Below, piece after piece: positions 11,475 to 26,800 of a stretch of 64,000 nucleotides of DNA. A program made the translations under genes and the position numbers. The notes under the pieces are model-generated. The model was not told the origin of the DNA. It ran no database searches and saw only the letters and a list, made by a program, of their open reading frames with translations. This stretch comes from Gyrodactylus bullatarudis (Eukaryota > Platyhelminthes > Monogenea > Gyrodactylidea > Gyrodactylidae), in assembly GCA_012064415.1 (NCBI GenBank), contig SSNU01000243.1, positions 63,023 to 127,022 on the forward strand, in the 5' to 3' direction. Each line of letters begins with the position of its first letter. The stretch's first letter is position 1.

Positions 11475-14400
11475 TTTTTTTCATCCTTTTGTCAAGATTA
11501 TTATTCTTTTAATAATTTTTAGTATAATCTTGGATTTACTTGGTAGTAGATACAAAATTTATTTTAAAATTTTAATGAAAATTTCATAAACTTGATAAAC
11601 ATTCTACAAAACAGATATTTTCACTGACTTAATTAATTAATTTTTGATTGAGCAAAAAATCATTTTTTTGGCTATCTCTAAATTGACAAAATTTAGTTCA
11701 GAAATACAACGAATTCTTTCTTTAAGAGAAATTATTTTTACCACCAATATATACTGGGGTATCATATGACGATTCTCACAGATAATTAAAAAATAAGACT
11801 GGAATATTCTAATTTCGATGTTTTCCACTCTTTTCTCTTACCATTTCAGATTTTCACTTTTATTAAATTTTTTAGAAGTAATAGACGTGTAAACTATTCT
11901 CTTCCCAATATATAGTTATGGAGATTCAGTCTTTTGAAGGAAAATCTGCTTTTAAAGTGTGTTAATTTCCTTTCTTTTTGTACTGAAATTTTCACTAATC
12001 AACAGCTGTTTTTGTTCTGGAATAATTTAAACACAGCTTAAGTAAATTTTTGAAAAAAATTTGTCTGATAAATTTCATTGATTGAGAACAATTTTTGGAT
12101 CTATTAATTTCAAAAATTTCTCTTTCTCATTGCTAATCAACTGATTTTTTGATCAATAATTCAATGAGCTAAGAAGAAGTTACATTTCAAGAACATGATG
12201 TAAATTTGTGTTAAAGTTTAAGTTTAAGCAATAACTGTTGTCATCATTCATTTTGAAATTCCTAATTACATTTTTTAAGTAACGTAAAAATTGCTGGTAT
12301 AAAGTAATTATGAAAACTATGTTAAATTAGTCATCTCTACAATTGGGAAAAATTGTAGAACTGCAAGCTACTGCTTCATCTACACAGTATTTAGTGTTTA
12401 TATATTTCCAGTTGTTACATTTGGGATAGAAAAAACTACCCTCTCTAATTTGTTGTTCCAGTTTAAAACTAAGCTGTTATTTTTTTATTATAAATAACAC
12501 TAAACTCGAATAATGATAATACATATTAGTTTGAATAGCATTGATACTAAAAATTTGATATTAGTAGTATCCTAGTAGGATAAAGTATGAGTTAACTAAA
12601 GACACAAATGATTAAAAATGCTTACTTGGCCAGTGTAATTATTATTTATAAGGCTGTCAAAATATCTTTTTCATATTGTTGTCATTTGAATGAACTACTT
12701 TTTCACTCAACATTGATGTGAAACTTTGTTAATACAAAAAAGGAACAAAAATATTTCTCTCTGATTTTTACTGTTTTGAAATGATAATTTAACCCTTCAT
12801 GTCCCATTGTGGAACACAACTCTTTCGCGAGCGATAATTATAACTGAAAGATACCTAAAACACTTAGTTTACCCCTCTTTAGAAAGGAAATTTATTAAGC
12901 TACAAAGATATGTATAATTCACAAAGATAGCTTTTCACTGATGCAGTTTATAGCTACTTGAAGAAGAGTGATTTTTTGAAAATGTTGTCAAATATTTGAA
13001 AAATAAACGGTTTTTAGAAAACCTATTTGCTGAGGTCTTAGAAAGAAATAAAATAACTTTCTATGATAAAACAATAGTCGTAGATTCCAAATATGCAATC
13101 GCCTGCTCGATATCTCTTATAGTTTGGAAGATAACTGGTTTTAGAGCCAAAAAATGCCAATTTTAACCTCTATTACCTCGGAAATGATAAGTCGGCCTAC
13201 AAAAAGGAATTCAGTTTCAGAATCAGCGTAATTATTTTGGTTAGGTTGTAAATTTTCTCATTTGTGTGACAAAAAAAAATAATTTGGGTTAATATTTTCC
13301 TGCTTCAATTCAATCATTTTTTTGGAGGGCTACATCGTCAAGAGTGTTTGAATTCTTTTGATCTCTTTATTCCAAAGACAAAAATATTTTCATCATAACT
13401 ATTGTATCTGAAATCTTTGTTTGAATTCGATCGGGAAACATTTATCTAGCGACAAGATTCTATAGCGATGGATATTTATTCAGCATTTTCAGTTTCGATA
13501 AGTGTATAATTAAATCAGAAATCGTACGAATTCCCCCAATGCTAACAAATTTCTTCGTATTGCAACACTGCCCAATTAGTGTTATATTGCACTAGGTTAC
13601 GACTGAAAAGAATATTTACTGACAGAATGAATTACATTCCCACGTAATGAACAGGTTTCCTTTCCCAAATGAATGCTGCAATCTGTAGGAAACCAAGTGC
13701 CAAATTTGATTATGCGACATAGTCTTTTATTCATTTATTTCTGATAGATTATGAAACATTTGATTTTAATTTGTTACAAATGAGAGAAAATCTAGTTCAG
13801 ATTTCTTGCTCGTCTATTAGAATACAAGATTACAGGCCTTATTTTCATATAGCTTCTTGGAAGCTTGAGGGAAAGGGAAGAATCATGTTTCAATCCTGAA
13901 AATTTGCTAATCTATCAAATGAAAGAAATCTTGTGAAGCAAATTTCTCAATTACATGAATAAAATGTATCAAGGATATTTTGGCACAATTCAAAAATTTC
14001 AAGACAGCCTTCCTACATGGAATATCGGGGAAATGGAACAACATATTCCATCACAAACTTTCTACACGTCATTGATTTTGTGTTTTTTTGTATTAAATTT
14101 TGGATTTATAAATTAATTTTCCTTTTTACATTCATCTCAGTTGTTGGACTATTTTTCTAATGATTTGAAATATCCATGTGATCCTTGATACATTTCACGG
14201 AGGGCAATGTCAGCCTACCTAAAATAATTAAAGAAAGAATAATTAATATCATAGGCAATAGTTTTTTCCAGGCAAAAGATATGCTACCTTGCAAGTATAA
14301 TCTGAAGCGTGTGTAAGTTTGTGTGTGTAGAGCTTCACTTTGGAGTTCACTGCATCTTTCCAGTGCACCTTTTTATATATTATTTTTAAGCAAAAAACAG

Positions 14401-14818
14401 AATTAGTTTTTATATTAATTTAAATCGTTGTCTGATGATAGAAGATGATTGTTTCCTTTTATCCAAAGCAAGTCTTGTTTGTATTTGAATATTAAATGAA
14501 GGAAAATACATTCGGCATTCAGTACATCATTTCCTGTGTTTATGATTCGTATGATTAATTATAAATTAATTTAAATCATGGTACTCAAAAATTGAGGAAG
14601 CTCTCTCCTCAACTTAGTAGTTAAAACTTGGTGCTTAAAGGTGGGAGATATTATAATTCACCACTTTATCCCAGTTTGCTCTGAATATCACTGAGCCAAT
14701 CAGAGTGAAGTAAAAGAATCTGACCTATCAGAAATGAGATGAATATTCAAAAATTACTAAACATCCAAATTTCCCAACACATGTTCTGAATGAAGCTCTT
14801 ACTAAGAGATAATGAAAG
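11475..14818. other. Intergenic, no gene seen
   Basis: About 3.3 kb without a supportable gene on either strand. The short open frame at 11637-11828 (minus) looks like chance. The stretch 12790-13330 is less AT-rich than its surroundings and may be an old dispersed repeat, but no second copy lies in the window. Confidence 0.55.
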
Positions 14819-17800
14819 ATGAACAAGCTAATTCAGATAGTGATTTCTTTATTGACGATTACTCCAATATTAACAGCTGAGGAGAATGTTCAAGAAATTC
14901 GAACTGATGAGAATATTGCACGAGATAAAATTATCGGCAGAATCATTCCAAAAATTAATGAGCCCATTGCGTATTTTAGTATGCTTGGAGATGACGAAGC
15001 AAAAAAGTGGTTTAGAGTTGATGAGACCTCTGGAGATATTCTCACAAACAGTTTGCTCGATCGAGAACAAATTTGTAAAAGCCAACGAGACTATTCCTGT
15101 TCCATAGAATTCAGAGTATTTTTAAATACAGAGAATGCCAATATCTCTTCAGCCGATTTAATTGTCAAAGTTAAAATTTATATAACTGATCTTAATGATA
15201 ATCTTCCTTCGTTCGAGGTTCCTACGAAATATCTCAACATAACTGAGGCTTCCAAAATATTTTCCAACTTTAGCCTAACTCAAGCATCAGATAAAGATGA
15301 AAATCGTTACGGAATTATTGATTACAAATTGGACGATGGAAACTGTGAAAATGGCCTTGGATTTAATCAACTCTCGAAGGGCTCAATAAATGATTACTTC
15401 CAGCTAATCTTTGATATGAAGGATCCTCTCTCAGAAGATCAAATCAAGCCGAAATTGAATCAGATTAAAGAATTAGATCGGGAAACTGTCTCTCAGTTCG
15501 TTGGTTGTCTGATGGCTATCGATATGGAGGGAAATATTGCTAAGCAACAAATTTTCATCAGAATCATGGATACTAATGATAACTCCCCACAATGGCTAAA
15601 TGCCCCCTACAATGTGACAGTAAATGAATGTCAAGATTACAATAATGGATTAATAACCAGCTACTACGGACGTCAGTTGATAACTAAACTCGATGTCACT
15701 GATGCAGACGAAGGCTTATACGGAGAGATAGCCTTGAAGATTGTAAGTAATTTTAACATTTAAATTTAGATAGCTTTCTAGTTTGTTTTTTTCTACTCAC
15801 TCTCTCTCTGTCTTCATGACTAAGCAAAAATACAGACTTTTACAACTTTAAGAAAAATATTAGTTTCACATCAAGACAAAAACACACTCAGGAGTATAGG
15901 AGAAAGGAAATCCTAAATTATAACAAGCACATTGAAGAAAATATGGTAGTACTTGAGAAGATTTCTCTTCTCCCTCCTATTTGAACATGTATTTATTCTT
16001 TCAATGGTTCAAGGAAACTTTTCCTATTCAGACCAACAACTGTCAATCATTCTTTTCTCTCATTTTTTTATGTATCATGGATTGGTTAAACAATCCATGT
16101 TTTCTCTCTCTACCTCTTTTAGTTACATAGTACCTTGATAATTTAAGAAAATAATAATCCAATTCTCAAAAAAATAAAACACACACCTTTCCCCCTATTG
16201 AAGAGGGGAGAAGGATGGTCAGTTAGTTAGTTAGGGTAAAGTGTAAACAAGATTCCTTCTCATATTTGATCAATGATCAACAGTGACAGACGAAATTCCT
16301 CGTGTACATATTATATTAGCTCATTGAATGTGCAAACCAACTGAATACTCCATCTAAATTCAACTATAAAGCTAATTGATATGAATCTATGATTTTTACG
16401 AAAAACTCGATTTTTTTCATAAAAATTTGAATTTGTAAAAGATGTTTTGGAACCCTACTCATGTTGCTCACTTTTACGATTTGGAGAAAAAAATTATTTT
16501 CAAATTTCGATCTGGCAACAAATTCTTTCGAACTTTGAACTCAAAATTTTTATTGATTTTAAAGTGGGAGTGTGTCAAAAAGATCAGAATTAGACAAGAA
16601 ATCAAATATGCTAAATTTGTTCAAATGCATAACCTCATTATCGTTTGGGAGCTGTATTTCGATTTTTTTTCATTTTCACTACTTCTACTGAATGTGATTT
16701 TGTCGCCAAATCGAAATTTGAAAGATGACCATATTTTTCATGAAAATAATTTTTTTCTCCAAATCGTAAAAGTGAGCAACATGAGTAGGATTCCGAAAAA
16801 TCTTTTACAAATTCCAATTTTTGATGAAAATCATAGATTCCCAACTTAATATCAACCAACTTTACAAGGATAGGACAACAAAAAATTCTCATTTTTATCA
16901 GTTTTTAAAAGCTAACTTTTAATATAGGATACATGATCAAATCACAGTAGGGTGATCTCGTTCATTTTCGATTGGCACTTTTGTTCTTCACTTTTTAATT
17001 GATGCACCCGTCTAGTTTTTAAGAATAATTATTATACTACAATACTGAAGTAAGCAAAAATAAAAATATATAATCGTACTAAATGATTAATTTGAATTAA
17101 ATATCTCTTAAATCCTAAGGAAAATCATCTTAGGTGTGAGATCTCTCTTGTCAAGGGATTTTGGACGTATTTCCTCAAGAAACACTTCTTTTTCACAGAT
17201 GATTAATCCTGAAATAAGAAAGGAATCAGCATTTCATATGTATTAGCATATGTGTAACTATATGCTCAACTATACTCAACTACACTGAGTTACTAAGTAA
17301 CATAGTATTGTAAATAATTATGGTAATTTTTTACTTTTAAGAATGAGACATTGAGGAAATATTCTGAATCAATTTTGGGGTTTGTTTCTTTATTTTTTTT
17401 CCCTTCCTAAAAAAATAATAATAACTCATTCACTACTCTCCACCCCTTTTGAATCTTTTCTTCCTACATTTAACTCAACCGGGTGTGTTTAAGCCCCTTT
17501 CGGCAAAGGAATTGTGCATCATTTCCTGAATGTACTTCTATACTACTAATAGTAATAATCCCAAAATATATATTTATAATACAGAGTAAAGAAGAAAACT
17601 ATGTCAGAGCAGGAGAAAGATTAAGGAGGTTAAGAGAAAAATTACAATGAAGAAAACTTTTTCAAAAATTACTATTTCATCTTACCCTTTTTTCATAATC
17701 GGATTTAGGATCTAAGTTTCTTGCGTTCATTATTACTGAGTGTAGATACTTTTCTTTTGATCCAATCGTAATAGCAAGTACATGTGGATTAATTTTGTAG

Positions 17801-20800
17801 TTTTTGTTTTTATTAAAAGTAACTTGGTTATTGCTTACAGAATAAGCGCGTTATAATTTTGTGGAAAAAGTAATGGAAAAAATATATTAATTTTAATGTA
17901 ATCCCTTTTGATGAAATTACCAATTTAAAAATAGATATCTTCTTCTTCTTACTGACTGAAATTACCATGGTTACTCCATCTTCTAGCATGTAAATAATAC
18001 ATTATTTTTTTGAATTCACGAGTCATGCTAGATATCATTTCATCGAAATTACAAGTGGTTGATTTACTCTTTGACTCAAAAGGGAACAACAAAAAGTGTT
18101 TACTATTTTCAAAATTCTACCAATATTTTTTCTAAAAATGTGATTATTTTCAACACTGCTTAGGGGTGGAAAAATAACAGAAGAATCAATATAATAAAAT
18201 TCATTGATACAAAAGTATTTCCCTTTCAATAAAGAAATTCTACAGAAAAGTTAGGGGGAAACAAGTCAAAATCTTTTCTATTGACGGGCACTGGGTATTA
18301 ATATTGCAGAGAATAGAAATGGATAGTTAGATAGATAGATAGATGGATGGATAATATGAGGCATGAAATGTCAAAAAGTATCTCCAACTTCCTGTTTTTT
18401 AACTAAAAAATTATTTTCGTGTTTTTTTTATTTTAATTTTTTAATCAACGAACTACGATCAAGTCAGATACAGAAGGATTTTCATTTTTCTGCTTCAAAT
18501 TCATAATTTTCATTTCTGTCTCTTGAACTTTATTCGTTGCAATGTCATTTTCCCTATAGTTGTAATGAATATGTAGAGGCCGAGTCTACAGTGTGAAAAT
18601 TTATCAATTCAAATGACTAGTAGAGGAAGCAAGGCTTGCATTTCCTTTCTAATCAATGTATCTTTTTAAGAGAAAAACTTTAAGTTAAATATAAAGTAAA
18701 AGAAAAAAATTTAAGTAACTGTCAGGTTAATGTTGAAATCAAATTGAGGAAAATGGGGGCGATAAATTTATCTTTCCAAATTATAAATGGGCGATACAGC
18801 ATTTAACAAGATAATGTATATGTTATGTAGATTTTATTCATTTATATCACATAGATCATTATTGAATTGTCGATAAAAATTGCCAAAACATTGCATTTAA
18901 AGGATGCACTCTTGGACAATTTATCTGCGTCATACTGTCCCTAGTAGACTTGATAATACTCAAAAATTAATAAATTCTCTGTTCGTAAAATAGGTTTATG
19001 CGTCAATGGAAACAAAAGAAGCACGAATATTTAATACATTTTTAATTTCAAGGTGGATCCAGGTAAAGACTTGCCAAAGTTAATGATTGAAAACTCAAAT
19101 TTGTATGCGATAACTAAACTTGACTATGAAACATTGCCAAAGTTCCAAGTGAAAATCCAGGCTATTGATGGAGATGGTTTGACTAACACAACCACAGTTA
19201 CAGTAAACGTTGAAAATTGTAATGATCACTCGCCAAGTATTCAAGTGATTCCCCGTACCAAGCCTATTTCTTCCATGGTAAGTGGATGTGATGTTGATTA
19301 ATTAATTTATGATATTCTTGTTACTTTTGCTTACAGTTATAATTTTGATATCTATGCAACAAATGTACTTCAGGCATGTTGCAGCTGATATCATTCAAAT
19401 TACCGATTGTATCTTCATCTTTTTCCATTTTTTAAATTTAAAAGCATCATCAAGTGGGAAGGAAATTAATTAATTTTAATAATACTGAAACCATTCAAAT
19501 GTATTCCTTATCAGATTTTAAATTTTATTAACAATAGGAATTTTTTAATCCCTATCTATCTATTCCTCACAAAATGTATGCATATTTGGTTTCCCTTGAA
19601 TTAATTCGAGTAAAATATAAACTCATAAAGTCAGACCTGATTTGAAAATTCTCGTCAAAAGTTAGCGAAATCTCTTCTCTCGAATAAATCCATGCATAAT
19701 AGATTGATAGATAATTAGGAAAGTGAATCTTGAATGATTTGTACAATTATGAACAAGATCTGGGAATGTGTTTGTGTGGGATATATTTTCTTTCTTCATT
19801 AATAATTGAGTACAAAGTACTTTTTTTTTTTATGTATGTGATAAATTCCCAAGATTTAAGCTGCACTTTAAAAACAATGTTTGAACTTTCGTCTTTATCA
19901 AAGTTAATTTGTTTTTAAATTTAAGACGGAAGAAGAAAAATCCGAAATCAGTTTTACGCCAGACTCGGAAATATGGCTCCTAGAAGAGAATAGAGAGCCA
20001 ATTCAACTGGCCATGATACAGATTGAAGATAAGGATCTCATGAAAGATTCCATGATCGAATGTCGACTTACGAGGCATGGAGAAAAACTTTCCCTAGTCC
20101 CAACAGACATCACTTTAATGTTTTCTCTCATTAAAAAGGAAGGTGTTCTTGTGGATAGGGAAAAAACACAAATTTTACACACCGATCTAATATGCAATGA
20201 CAATGAGAAGCCGATATCTCGAGAGACAACACAGCGCATCTCAATTGGAGTCAAGGATCTTAATGATAATCCACCCTTTTGGCCAGTTGAAAACTTTAAT
20301 AATCAAATTCACAATTGTGAGAAAATTGACAAGTCAATCAGTGAAAAGTACAAGATATTTTCAATATCCGAGAAGCTTGATATCGGCACATGCTTTGGTA
20401 GCTGGCCAGCCAGAGATATTGACATTGGAAAGAACTCAGAGTTGAATTATTCCTTACAAAAATCAGATTTAATTGATGAGAATATCTTTGATGGAAGCTC
20501 AGACTTTACTATAGATGCTCATAGTGGAGAGCTGTGCACAAAGAAGATGTTAGACCGAGAATCAGAGTCAATTTTTAGTTTGAAAATTCGAGCTGTTGAT
20601 AACGGAATTGAGCCATTATTGGCCGATACGAATATCATCATTTGCGTGACTGACATTAACGACAATGCCCCGAATTTCATTAACGAAAAAAATAGTGATG
20701 GCTTCATTGAATTCAATGTTGATGAAGGTCGAGGGAATAGAGTGATTGGAAAATTCAAAATAGAAGACAAGGACTTTGGGAAAAATGGATCTTGGTTTTT

Positions 20801-23800
20801 AACACTGGATCAGGACAGTATTAATCCCAGTGACAATAATGTCCATTTTGGACTAAGCTCAAGTGGTGACCTCATGGTAACCGGTCAATTGGATCGAGAA
20901 AAGATTCCCGAATACCAAATGAGAGTCAAAGCCATTGATAAGGCCCCCTCAGGATCACAATTGACAAGTATCGCCTCAATTCTTGTCATTGTGAAGGATA
21001 TAAATGATAATATACCAGTGAGTTTTTTCAATAATGATACTTCACAAGGGAGAAAATTTTAATTGATTTCATAAAATAAATTTTTTCCCATCGTAGTGTA
21101 TCAATTTTTTCTCAGGTATATAACACTTTCAATCTATATATACATTATTTCTCTTTTTCCTCTGAGAATATCTAACGATATTTTACAGTTTTAACAAATA
21201 ATTCTTTTTGAAAAAAATTAATAATTACCCAGTTGGCTAGAGAACAATAAGGAATATAACAGTTCACACCCCTCCGCATTTTATGTTCTACTCAAAAAAA
21301 GATTCTTTCTCTCAATTCCCTTACAATACAATGGCATTGGTTTATTTTAACAGTCAAGTGACTAAAATGACAAAATTATTCTAGGATAACTCAAGTCATA
21401 CCTGATGGTGTGTGTTCATCATGATCTGGTATTGTGTGTACGAAATTACTGATACAACTTTTATAGATAGTCAGGCAAATCTTTATGCGGAATAATTTTT
21501 TTGAATTCTTGTCAGTTTTTCTCTGTGTCTATTGATTTTTCCGCCTTTGATAGAATCTTATTTTTCCTCCAGAAATTGATCATTGATCAAACTCTAAATA
21601 TTTCTGTGGCTCTTGAACCTGGTACACTAATCCATGAAGTGATTGCTTATGATCCAGATGAAGGCGAGAATGCCAAGGTTGTTTTCAAGCTGCGAATCGA
21701 AAATCCACTTGCTGATTTCTTTGAAATCCACTCGAAGAACGATGGACCAGATGAATCAGGTAGATCTATTGCCGAGATATTCCTCAAGAGATCACTTGTA
21801 GATTATTACAAGGTGAGTTCCTAGTTGTATTTCCCAAGTGAATTAGCATTGTTTTCTTCTTACATTCTCTTCCAAGAACAATGCATCATTAGTGTCTCAT
21901 AATATATTTTTGTTTCTCGTTTTTCTTTCCTTTTAATTTGATAGAAAAACATGAGTATCAGTGTAAATTATTAAAGTATTATACTGTATTTTTTTATCGA
22001 CTTGGAAATGCCGGAAGTAAGATAAAAACTTTTTACAGACTAATTAATTCTTTCATGCCATTGAACATTATTTCCCTCAAGCCTACTGTTTATAAGGAAA
22101 CAAACTATTTTAGCAATTATTAAAAAGAGGATTTCAAAAAAATTATTGATTGGTATCGGGAGATTTTACTCGAGAAACTTTAAAATACACCACTGGACCA
22201 ATTATTCATGTAAAATTGGTACAAAGTATCGTTAGAAATCATAAAACCTATCATTCAGACATAAAGTCTTTAGAAATCAAGTTGCTTATTTTTCTATTGA
22301 ATCAAGAATCTTCTAAAAACCTTATTTTTATAATGAAATGCATGCATTCGTATGGTGTTAGGAATGAATCGTGGATATTAAATTCTCTTTCATCTGTATT
22401 TATTTATTCGAATAATATGAACAGTTTAGTTTCTCCAACATACATATATTAATAATCAGTGATTAATAATCAGTATTGCATTAGGATATATTATAAATAC
22501 ATATTTTATTACATTATTTTTATGATAAAAGATTGCTTCGTGGAGATTATTATTTGGCCAATTCTATTCCTTCTGATGATAATAATGATTTCTGTTCCAT
22601 GTATAAATTGATTAAAATTCTATTTATGAGTAATATATTATATACTTAATGTTCATTTTCATAGATTTTACAAATGCTCTTGTTATTTAGAAATCTTTTT
22701 GATATTCAGGATTGCTCACATTCATCATGTAGTAATTACTCATTACTTCCGGGAAGTTGATGCATTTAACTCTTTCCAAAATTCCGAAATATTAAAATTA
22801 AATCCTTATTATCAGTCCTAACTGTGTTTATACAAGTTCTTGGAACATGTAAATGTAGTAATGACAACAAATAATTTCTACGAAATATAAGGATGAAAAT
22901 AAAAGCGTATCAAAAGATTCGACTTTAAAGCATTTGGGCAAATGTCAAATGTAAATTTGTTAGTTTCATTCATACATTGTACAATGTACATGACTCTGAA
23001 TAATTTTCATAATTCAGATGTAACATAATAGAAAATAATAATTACAAGATTTTATACGAAAAGAGGTGAGAGAAAACGGACATGATAAAATGTATCACCT
23101 AATGATAGCATTTTCCCAATTAAATATGTCCAACATATTTTTTTCGCTAGTGAATATTTTCCTTAAAAAATAATATTCATGACACAAAATATTTAATGCC
23201 TAGTGGTATATATACTCTGTAATACACAGAGATAGTGAATGGGAAAGAGACACAGAATAAAAGATACTGTATACATATCTGCGCAATATTCAGTAATGAC
23301 AATTATTCAGTAACATAATATGTCTTTAGATGCACATTCAGATTAGGAATTTCATCAAAGAGACTATGGTAATACTATCTAAATGAATTTCCCAACTGTA
23401 TTTTAGCCAGAAGGAGAATTTGTTTAACCTACCAAATACAGTATGAGAGTAACATTTATCAGTCCAAGCCATGACTGATTGTAAACTAAAATGGTATTTG
23501 AGTTGCTCTAAACGTTTCTAGATAATTTGAAAAGATTTCACACAAGAAGAAAAGAATTTATTAAATTTTGTGGCTTCCAGATAAAAAAAATAAGAATGGA
23601 TCACGAGAGTGATTATCTTTTATGAATAAAATTATAACAGGTATATTTTAGGCGGAGTCGGGAGTGAGAACTTGTACGCATAAGTGATTGAAATATGAGA
23701 ATAGTTACAATCGTTCATTCATTATTAATCGAGAGTAATAAATTTAAATTCCCCTTATGAATCATTTACTCTTCGACTCAAATCATACATACATAAATGA

Positions 23801-26800
23801 TAATAAATTTCATCGCTTCAAGAAAGAATAGAAAGAAATAGATGAGGAATATTCTCAATAATACCGATCAAAGTAATACAGTTATTCTAACTATCTACAT
23901 TCGTAGACATTTTTCTGCAAATGTGAACAAAAGGGGATGTGATTCTGCTTCATTCTTGATAGAATATCATTCCAGAGTTGAATACAATACAAAAAGTACT
24001 ACAGTTTAGTATTGAAAGCAGACTCATTCACACTTGTGCATAAAAATTATAAAATCCACGTTATATCTAGTGTATTCATACCAAAATTAAAGGCAATGAA
24101 CTGATAATGTTTGAGTGCGCATATTAGAAAAATGCGTGTGTGTTGGGAAAGAACAGGAAATTTGTTTTCACTGTTTGATTCTTTTGTGAATGGAAAAAAG
24201 ATGAAGAAACACTATGTGTTATATCAGAGAATAAAAGAAGTGAAAAATATGTACACACAGATAAACGCTCATAATCAAATATAAATTTTCATGTTTTTTA
24301 TTAATAATAAATTTTATTTTTTGAATTTATTGTTAAACGAGGGTATCGTAAACGATACGATAACATTAAATTTTGTTTTCCAGTTTGAAAATTCCGCAAA
24401 ATCACAGATAAAAATCAAAGATTGTATTGATTAATTTTTTAATTAACAATTAATTTTGTATTACTATTTCCTAGAACAACCGTAATATCAATCTCGAGAG
24501 TATGAAGGATTATCAGGCTCCCTTTGACCGGCTCATCCTCTATGTTCAGGCCAGCAATGTGGAAGAGTAAGCGATAAGAAAGTATTCAGCAAGAATCATG
24601 CACTTTCTCATCTAAATCCTTCTTCTTAGGAGCTCATCCAAAGTAACCACAGGCAAATTGTTGATGAACGTGTTCCCAGAAAGTTATCAGACACAACTTC
24701 CATCCTTGCATTCTCCTCATCTGAATGCAGGCTCTGAAGGGAAGGACTCCGATTATTTGCAAGACGAAAGTTATTCAAAATTCGGTAGTTTAACTCTGCT
24801 TTTGGGTTAGTAACTTAGTAAAATAAATAATAATTTGAATGCAATAAAATTTAAACATTTCAGTATTCGCAGCTATCGTTGTTTGCATTTTCCTGGGAGT
24901 TTTGGCAACTTTTGCCATACTCTACATTAAAGAATCTCATAATAGAAACAACTATGAAATGCCAGGAGATATGAACAACCTTGCCAATGGTCACAATCCA
25001 GGTTTGTTGACCATAATCCAAAAGGACAATGAATACGGCCTTAGAGATGAGAAGCTGGTCTCTGCACAAAATGCCAACTGGCCTCTTCAAGAAGATGGCA
25101 ATAATAGTGAGTAGAAAGTCTTGAAAAAACAAATAACACCTACTTTTATTAATAAATTTTCAATAAAAAATGATTGCTTAGACTGAATTAATGAAAAAAA
25201 GTCTAGCTTGTTGCTGAAATTTCAGCAAGATGCTCTTGCAACTGAGTATTCAGATTTCTGTATTGTATTCAATAATTCAAACTTTCATGGGAATTCTATG
25301 GAAGAGGGATTATCCCATGTCAAAATTACATGCATTAACTAGAAGATGTTAGATTTTTACATTTATGAATTCATGATGGGATTCATCGTTCTATTCATTC
25401 GCTTAAATGGAACAATGTTTCTGCTATATTGGAAACCTAGAATGAGAGGGGAAAGAAACTTCTTTGAATGAGTTTTTATTACCAAAATTCCATAGTTTTT
25501 GGCATGAATTTCCTCTTTACATTCAAAATGATGAACTGTAAAAAAATTCATTTTCTCTGTTCCATATTTATCGGACAAAGGTTTTATGTATTTTTCCATC
25601 CAAGAATGAGGCATTTCAAAAAATATTATTCCTTCAAATCTTGATTAAACATTGGAAATGGGAGGTTAAAATTTAATTTCTTGCTTGTACGCACGTATAA
25701 AAAGATTATGACTGAAATGTGGAGTGAAAAGATGATCTTACATTAGGAAAACATAGAAGAATTCTCTCCATTCTACGAACACAAGTAATTCACGCATGGA
25801 AAATATGTTTTCTAACACTGAGATGACGACAGGTTTTTTCCCATCTTAATTACATCATGGAATCTTCTTGTATTTACACTGCTACTGGGCTGGAAATGAA
25901 GAAGAGTACTTTTATTCTGGAGTATTTTCATGTCTTGGTTTTTCTCTCCTGGTAAAAAATGTTTTCCATCCTGTTGATTGGGGAATTATTATTTTCAGTC
26001 ATATCTACGTGAAAAGATCGTTAAAATAGCTCTTCAGGCGTTGTCATTTAAATTTTTACAAACTGATACATTCTAGACTTGGATGAAACTTTGTGAAACC
26101 AATGAATTTTTGTTTGGATCATGTTTTTGATATTTCAAATTTCTTTGGATTGGATTCTAGAATGCTTCTATTATAATTTTCAAATTTTGATCGTTCTTTT
26201 AAAATTTATCTTCATTAAAAATTTCTTTTCAAAAGTCAAAAATAATAAAAAATTTAAATCTGATTTTTACTGCATAAAAATAAATTTTAAAAAACGTTCA
26301 AAATTTGAAAATTAGTTTATCTTATAAGTATTTAAATTTAGCAACAAACTAAAATTTTCCAAGAAATAACGCAACTAAAGACCAGAAATATTGTTATTCT
26401 AAACAAGGGTAATTGTAAAAAGAAGTTTGCTCTCTTCCTTTGGAATAAATCCTCTAGTATTAATTGAATTTTCTTGTAGCCAAAATTTTTGGATAAAAGC
26501 CAAAGAGGAAAAATGCAAAAACTTTATCCCTCATTGTTGAACATAATAATTTATTCTTTTCTTCTTGGAAATGGGAGAAACCTCATTAAATAATTATGAT
26601 AATAATTGTTATTTAATATTTCTTTAATGGTTCATTTCTTGTCTACCTCCCTTGCTATAGTTATCCCAAAGGGGGTTGTCTTGAATGGAAGAATTAAAAA
26701 AATTATTTTCTGTGTTTCGTTTATAACTTACAAGCTGTATACGAAACAATGACCATAGAGGTTTAAACATAAAAATAGGGATTAATAAATGGTACAATTA

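Noticed and set aside
16442..16849. 135-codon open frame in the first cadherin intron
   Set aside because: It lies across a foldback repeat and has no family resemblance.
18320..18352. GATA-type tetranucleotide run
   Set aside because: A short microsatellite of about seven units, not evidence of function.
20003..20254. Minus-strand open frames opposite the cadherin repeats
   Set aside because: Shadows of a strongly supported exon with cadherin linker motifs on the plus strand.
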